Assembly (NCBI GenBank): GCA_035526585.1
Contig: DATLCC010000125.1
Location: 1 to 39,441 of the forward strand
Reading direction: 5' to 3'
From: JAJPHT01 sp035526585
GTDB lineage: Archaea > Thermoplasmatota > SW-10-69-26 > JACQPN01 > JAJPHT01
Length of the DNA stretch: 39,441 nt
Within the stretch, counting starts at the first letter, position 1, and each line of letters starts with the position of its first letter. Of this stretch, positions 36,403 through 39,441 are shown in pieces. The notes under the pieces are model-generated. The model was not told the origin of the DNA and did not search any database. It saw nothing but the letters and a program-made list of their open reading frames with translations. Both the position numbers and the translations under genes were made by a program.

Positions 36403-38321
36403 TGGAGCACCTCGAGAAGGAGCGTGCTCGGGACCGCGTTCACGTCCGCGCCGCCGCTCCACGTGCCGCCGTCGGCGCTCGGGGGCGCGCCGACGTACGT
36501 GTCGGAGCCGCCGAGGTCGAGGTAGTTGCCGAAGCGGTTCGCGCCGCCGTCGCCGTTCGTGTTGACGCCGGAGAGCGGGCTCGAGTGCTCGAGGAGGATG
36601 CCGCGTCCGAACGTGTCGGACTGCGGGTGCGTGTTCGGGCTCGTGCCGTCGGCCGCGTAGTTGCGCATGAAGTGGCCGTCGTCGCCCGACATGTCCACGA
36701 AGAGGCCGTAGCCCGCGCCGATGCCGCCGAACCCCTCGTTCATGACGTACGACTTGCCCGGCGCGCCGGAGAATCCGACGTACTGGTCGTCGCCGCCCAT
36801 CTCGAGGAAGATGCCCGCGCCGCCGAGGCTCCCGGTGCCGAAGGCGCAGTTGAGGAGCGGCACGATGAACGGCTTCTGCGCGACGTGGCCCGCGACGTAG
36901 TCGTCGTCGCCGCCGTCCTCGAAGAAGATGCCCGTGCCGCCGAAGGCGCCGAAGCCGACGCTGTAGAAGTCGGTCGTCGTCGCATTGTCGTAGAGCTTGT
37001 AGTGGTCGCGGCCGGCGCCCGTGTCGGTCATGATGCCGATGCCGCCGAAGAAGCCGACGCCGTCCGTGTAGACGCCCTGGAAGCCGCACGTGTCGCGGTT
37101 GTTCACGACGCAGCCGCCGGTCTTCGTGATGCCGAGGCCGTGCGAGACCCACCAGTCGTCGCCCGATCCGTCGGACGAGATGGCGAGGCCGCCGTTGCCG
37201 CCCCAGCCCTGCGCGAAGTTCCAGATGCTGCGGCCTGCCGTCGAGGCGACGTCCGCGCGGTAGACGTCGTTCCCGAGGCCGTCGACGAGGATGCCGACGC
37301 CCGCGTTCGACATGCCCTGCGCGCCGCCGTCGGTGTAGCCGAGCACGCCGCCGAAGGGGCCGCTCGTGGTGCGCGTCATCGTGGAGCTGTACACGTCGTC
37401 GCCCTGCACGTCCGCGAGGATGCCGAGGCCGCCGACGCTGCCGGCGCCTTGCACGGCGTTGGGCGCGCCGTCGTACGTGTAGTGGTCGCTGCCGCTGATA
37501 TCGAGGAGCACGCTCACGGCGAGCATGTTGCAGCTGTGGAAGAGGTTCGACGCGCACGCGCCGCCCGCGGTCGTGTAGTACGTGTCGTCGCCGCCGAGGT
37601 CCACGAGAAGGATCGGGTCCTTCAGGGTGCCCGTCGGGAAGTAGGTGTCATCCGTCTGGTCGCCCAGGATGACGAGGCCGGCCGGATCGGCGAAGAGCGG
37701 CGCGGCCATCGGCGCGCTGGGCAACGGCACCGCGGCCCTGAAGTCGTTCATCGCGGCGAGGATCGCCTCGGCGCGCGCGAAGCTCGCGTCGCGCTGTGCG
37801 TCCGTGAACATGGTGGAGCCCGCGAGCGCCGCCTGCGCCTCGTAGGCATCCGCGACCGTCGCCACGAGCGCGGCGAAGGGTGCGCGCACGTCCGCGGGCA
37901 CCGCATCGGCGCTCGTCTGGACCGCGGCCGCATCCTCCGGCGCCCCCGCGAGCGCGGCCAGGCGCAGCACTTCGGTCGCGAGGTCCGCGCTGCGCGGCTC
38001 GCCGCGCAACGCAAGAAGCCGGTGCGCGTCCGCGGCATCCGTCCACTGGGCGACGCTGCGGCCGCCGTGGAGTTCGACCGTGAGGGCCGTCTTCGCGGCG
38101 CCGATCATGTCGGCGGGCGGCAGGGGCAGCGGCTGCGGGTGCGAGGCGCTGCGCGCGTGCGAGGACGAGGCTTGCGCCGCCTCCCTCTCGGATTCCTGCC
38201 AGATGAGCTGCCCGATCGACGGGACGCTCTGCGCGTCATCGTGCGACGCGACACCGGAGGACGCGAAGGCGACGGAGCCGATCATGAGGACTACGAGAGC
38301 CAGAGCCGACTGACGGAGCAT
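36399..38321 (-). CDS. Secreted Gly-Asp repeat (solenoid) protein
   Basis: A 640-aa protein. The signal peptide (SALALVVLMIGSVAFASSGV) is followed by a helical Ala-rich region (about 70-210). About eleven irregular repeats then run to the C-terminus, each built on GG-x-GI-[LF]-x-D-x-x-G-[DSN]-D-x-Y (examples LVDLGGDDTYY, ILADVQGDDVY, FFEDGGDDDYV, FLEMGGDDQYV, YLDLGGSDTYV). The pattern recalls RTX-type calcium-binding beta rolls or a right-handed beta-helix but does not match the RTX nonapeptide exactly. It is probably a calcium-stabilised extracellular fibre or adhesin. A GGGAGG purine tract precedes the ATG. Confidence 0.75.
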   Translation of the reverse strand: MLRQSALALVVLMIGSVAFASSGVASHDDAQSVPSIGQLIWQESEREAAQASSSHARSASHPQPLPLPPADMIGAAKTALTVELHGGRSVAQWTDAADAHRLLALRGEPRSADLATEVLRLAALAGAPEDAAAVQTSADAVPADVRAPFAALVATVADAYEAQAALAGSTMFTDAQRDASFARAEAILAAMNDFRAAVPLPSAPMAAPLFADPAGLVILGDQTDDTYFPTGTLKDPILLVDLGGDDTYYTTAGGACASNLFHSCNMLAVSVLLDISGSDHYTYDGAPNAVQGAGSVGGLGILADVQGDDVYSSTMTRTTSGPFGGVLGYTDGGAQGMSNAGVGILVDGLGNDVYRADVASTAGRSIWNFAQGWGGNGGLAISSDGSGDDWWVSHGLGITKTGGCVVNNRDTCGFQGVYTDGVGFFGGIGIMTDTGAGRDHYKLYDNATTTDFYSVGFGAFGGTGIFFEDGGDDDYVAGHVAQKPFIVPLLNCAFGTGSLGGAGIFLEMGGDDQYVGFSGAPGKSYVMNEGFGGIGAGYGLFVDMSGDDGHFMRNYAADGTSPNTHPQSDTFGRGILLEHSSPLSGVNTNGDGGANRFGNYLDLGGSDTYVGAPPSADGGTWSGGADVNAVPSTLLLEVLQ

Positions 38322-38399
38322 GGGAAATGCCTCCCTGGGTGGCGCAGGGGCGGCAGCGGCGATAGCCCTTGCGGGCCTTCTAGAGAAACGACTAGAGAC

Positions 38400-38702
38400 T
38401 CACGAGGCTCGCGACGCGCGGCGGCCCCTGCGGGGGCGGTAGAAGAGGGCGGTGTGTCCTCGCACCTCGACGAGGACGACGCCCGCCATCTCGGCGAGCT
38501 TCTGCGCGAGCTCCTTCGTCGACTCCCCCTCGCGCGCGCCCTTGAGCATCCTGACCTTGATGAGCGGCTCGCGCTCGAGCCAGGCGTGCAGCTCCTTCAC
38601 GACCCCCTCCGAGAGGCCATTCTTGCCGACCTGGAAAGCCACCTCGAGCTGCTGCCCGCTGGCCTTCAGCGCCGCAAGATCGTGCGAGGTGAGCTCGCTC
38701 AT
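38400..38702 (-). CDS. yhbY: YhbY/CRM-domain RNA-binding protein
   Basis: A 100-aa protein of the CRS1-YhbY family that associates with the large ribosomal subunit or its precursors. MSELTSHDLAALKASGQQLE, VAFQVGKNGLSEGVVKELHA, WLEREPLIKVRMLKG and the late HTALFYRPRRG match the family fold. ATG 38702 lies about 28 nt after a TATA-like box. Next to rnp4 as in many archaea. Confidence 0.93.
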   Translation of the reverse strand: MSELTSHDLAALKASGQQLEVAFQVGKNGLSEGVVKELHAWLEREPLIKVRMLKGAREGESTKELAQKLAEMAGVVLVEVRGHTALFYRPRRGRRASRAS

Positions 38703-38726
38703 GCTGCTGGCGATGCGGCTCTTCCA

Positions 38727-38733
38727 CATAAAA
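38727..38733 (-). promoter_or_regulatory. TATA-like box of yhbY
   Basis: Minus-strand TTTTATG is centred about 28 nt upstream of ATG 38702. Confidence 0.5.
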
Positions 38734-38745
38734 CGGCGCTCGGCC

Positions 38746-39114
38746 CTAGCGCGCGCCCGCGCGCCCGCCTTCGCCCGGCTCCGCAGGGCGCGCAAGGGTG
38801 CGCGCGCTCGGGCGCGGGGCGAGCGGCCGCCGCCGGATGCTGCCGCACGCCAGGCACGTCGTGACGCGCACGCCATCGCGCACGCGCACGCGCACGGTCC
38901 GCGACGAGAAGAACGCCCCGCAGCGGCGGCACCGGCGCCCGTCGATCGCCGTGCCGCGCAGCTGGTACGTCGTCTTCACGGCCCACGCGAGCTCGCAATA
39001 GCGCGCCACCCGGTCGGGCCGCTCGGCCGCGAGCGCCTGCTCCGCGAGCGCCACCAGGCGCGCGATGCGCGCGAGCGCGACGTCGCGCTCCTCGCGCTTG
39101 TTGCGGCGGGCCAT
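38746..39114 (-). CDS. rnp4: RNase P protein component 4 (Rpp21/Rpr2)
   Basis: A 122-aa archaeal RNase P subunit with a structural zinc ribbon. ARIARLVALAEQALAAERPD and RVARYCELAWAVKTTYQLRG form the N-terminal helices. The zinc site is CRRC (residues about 60-63) and CLAC (about 85-88), with SSRTVRVRVRDGVRVTTC between them. The Arg/Pro-rich C-terminal tail is longer than usual. ATG 39114 lies about 25 nt after CTAAATAGG. Confidence 0.9.
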   Translation of the reverse strand: MARRNKREERDVALARIARLVALAEQALAAERPDRVARYCELAWAVKTTYQLRGTAIDGRRCRRCGAFFSSRTVRVRVRDGVRVTTCLACGSIRRRPLAPRPSARTLARPAEPGEGGRAGAR

Positions 39115-39134
39115 CGGCGGCCCACGGCGCGAAG

Positions 39135-39143
39135 CCTATTTAG
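39135..39143 (-). promoter_or_regulatory. TATA-like box of rnp4
   Basis: Minus-strand CTAAATAGG is centred about 25 nt upstream of the rnp4 ATG. Confidence 0.45.
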
Positions 39144-39173
39144 AGGTCGTCACCCAGGAGATTCGCGAAGCGA

Positions 39174-39441
39174 CTATGGATAGGCGAAATTCGTCGCATC
39201 CGCAGTGCAAGTTCGACCTGATCCGGGCCAGAGCCATCCGGACGATGGGCCGCCACCTGCGCCGTAAGGTGGGCACGGACTTCCCATCTGCCGTGCAGTT
39301 ACCTGAGTGGGGGACAGCCATGCGGAGGTTCCCGGCTGGTATTGCAGATCGCCAAACTTCCACGGGCCGATCTTCGCCGCTGTCGAAGTCGCTCCCTGCA
39401 GTTCCCCGAAGTACTGTGCAACATTGTTCACAGTAATCCCG
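39174..39441 (-). CDS. C-terminus of an unidentified protein (cut by window edge)
   Basis: An open frame on the minus strand enters from the right edge and ends at TAG 39174-39176. The 88 visible codons are Gly/Ser/Thr/Pro-rich with two cysteines and aromatic residues (for example YFGELQGATSTAAKIGPWKF and GDLQYQPGTSAWLS), as in secreted or pilin-like proteins. Base composition is less GC-rich than the neighbouring rnp4. The N-terminus is outside the window, so no function can be given. Confidence 0.5.
   Translation of the reverse strand, partial: GITVNNVAQYFGELQGATSTAAKIGPWKFGDLQYQPGTSAWLSPTQVTARQMGSPCPPYGAGGGPSSGWLWPGSGRTCTADATNFAYP

Noticed and set aside
1..39441. tRNA genes, CRISPR arrays and insertion sequences
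   Set aside because: No T-loop/anticodon-arm combination, no regularly spaced direct repeats and no transposase frame were seen.

Overview
This is a GC-rich archaeal chromosome segment, most likely from a Thermoplasmatota-type archaeon (inference). The archaeal assignment is firm. The window carries S19e, a PDCD5-type protein, L39e, L31e, aIF6, archaeal adenylate kinase, a DUF106 membrane protein, CMP kinase, Cbf5/TruB, RNase P subunit Rnp4 and a COG1031 radical SAM protein. Many genes also begin about 24-29 nt downstream of a TATA-like box (CTTAT, TTTAAG, TTTATA), the spacing expected of leaderless archaeal mRNAs. The phylum is less certain. It rests on the trimmed adkA-DUF106-cmk-cbf5 cluster, which lacks L34e and L14e, and on the many secreted CARDB, sialidase and lipoprotein genes.

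Layout. 1-5650: edge of a secreted protein, a 3-hydroxyacyl-CoA dehydrogenase, a VapBC toxin-antitoxin pair, a sialidase-like lipoprotein that ends abruptly at a decayed copy of the dehydrogenase 3' end, a methyltransferase and an arginase. 5669-11280: a cell-surface CARDB protein with a PGF-CTERM-like tail, a small protein coupled to a TrmH/RlmB-type rRNA methyltransferase, two small coiled-coil proteins, dCTP deaminase and a zinc-ribbon membrane protein. 11276-14671: three tiny helical proteins, exonuclease VII (xseA, xseB) and an SPFH membrane protein. 14730-20388: the radical SAM protein, a lipoprotein, a VOC protein, a KUP potassium transporter and a TraB protein.

20385-29050 reads leftward as adkA, DUF106, cmk, truB and then a tightly packed trio: a secreted EF-hand protein, a winged-helix/FHA regulator and a multi-spanning Ser/Thr kinase. 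The trio looks like a self-contained phospho-signalling unit and is the best candidate here for an undescribed system. 29098-33641 holds a PC4-like protein with a histone-H1-like tail, threonine synthase, a helical protein and the ribosomal cluster S19e-ORF-PDCD5-L39e-L31e-aIF6. 34122-38321 is an accessory block of secreted proteins (lipoprotein, Cys-rich protein, blue-copper protein and a Gly-Asp repeat solenoid). 38400-39114 is yhbY-rnp4, and the right edge cuts a gene of unknown function.

Regulatory and repeat structure is unusually visible. Three copies of a 16-bp palindrome (GTAACC-N4-GGTTAC type) lie upstream of promoters. Several long intergenic inverted repeats occur, including one pair with nearly the same arms on both sides of the threonine synthase segment, and one that exactly fills the gap between two converging stop codons. 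aIF6 has no ATG/GTG/TTG at its conserved N-terminus. No tRNA, rRNA, CRISPR array, insertion sequence or replication origin was recognised.
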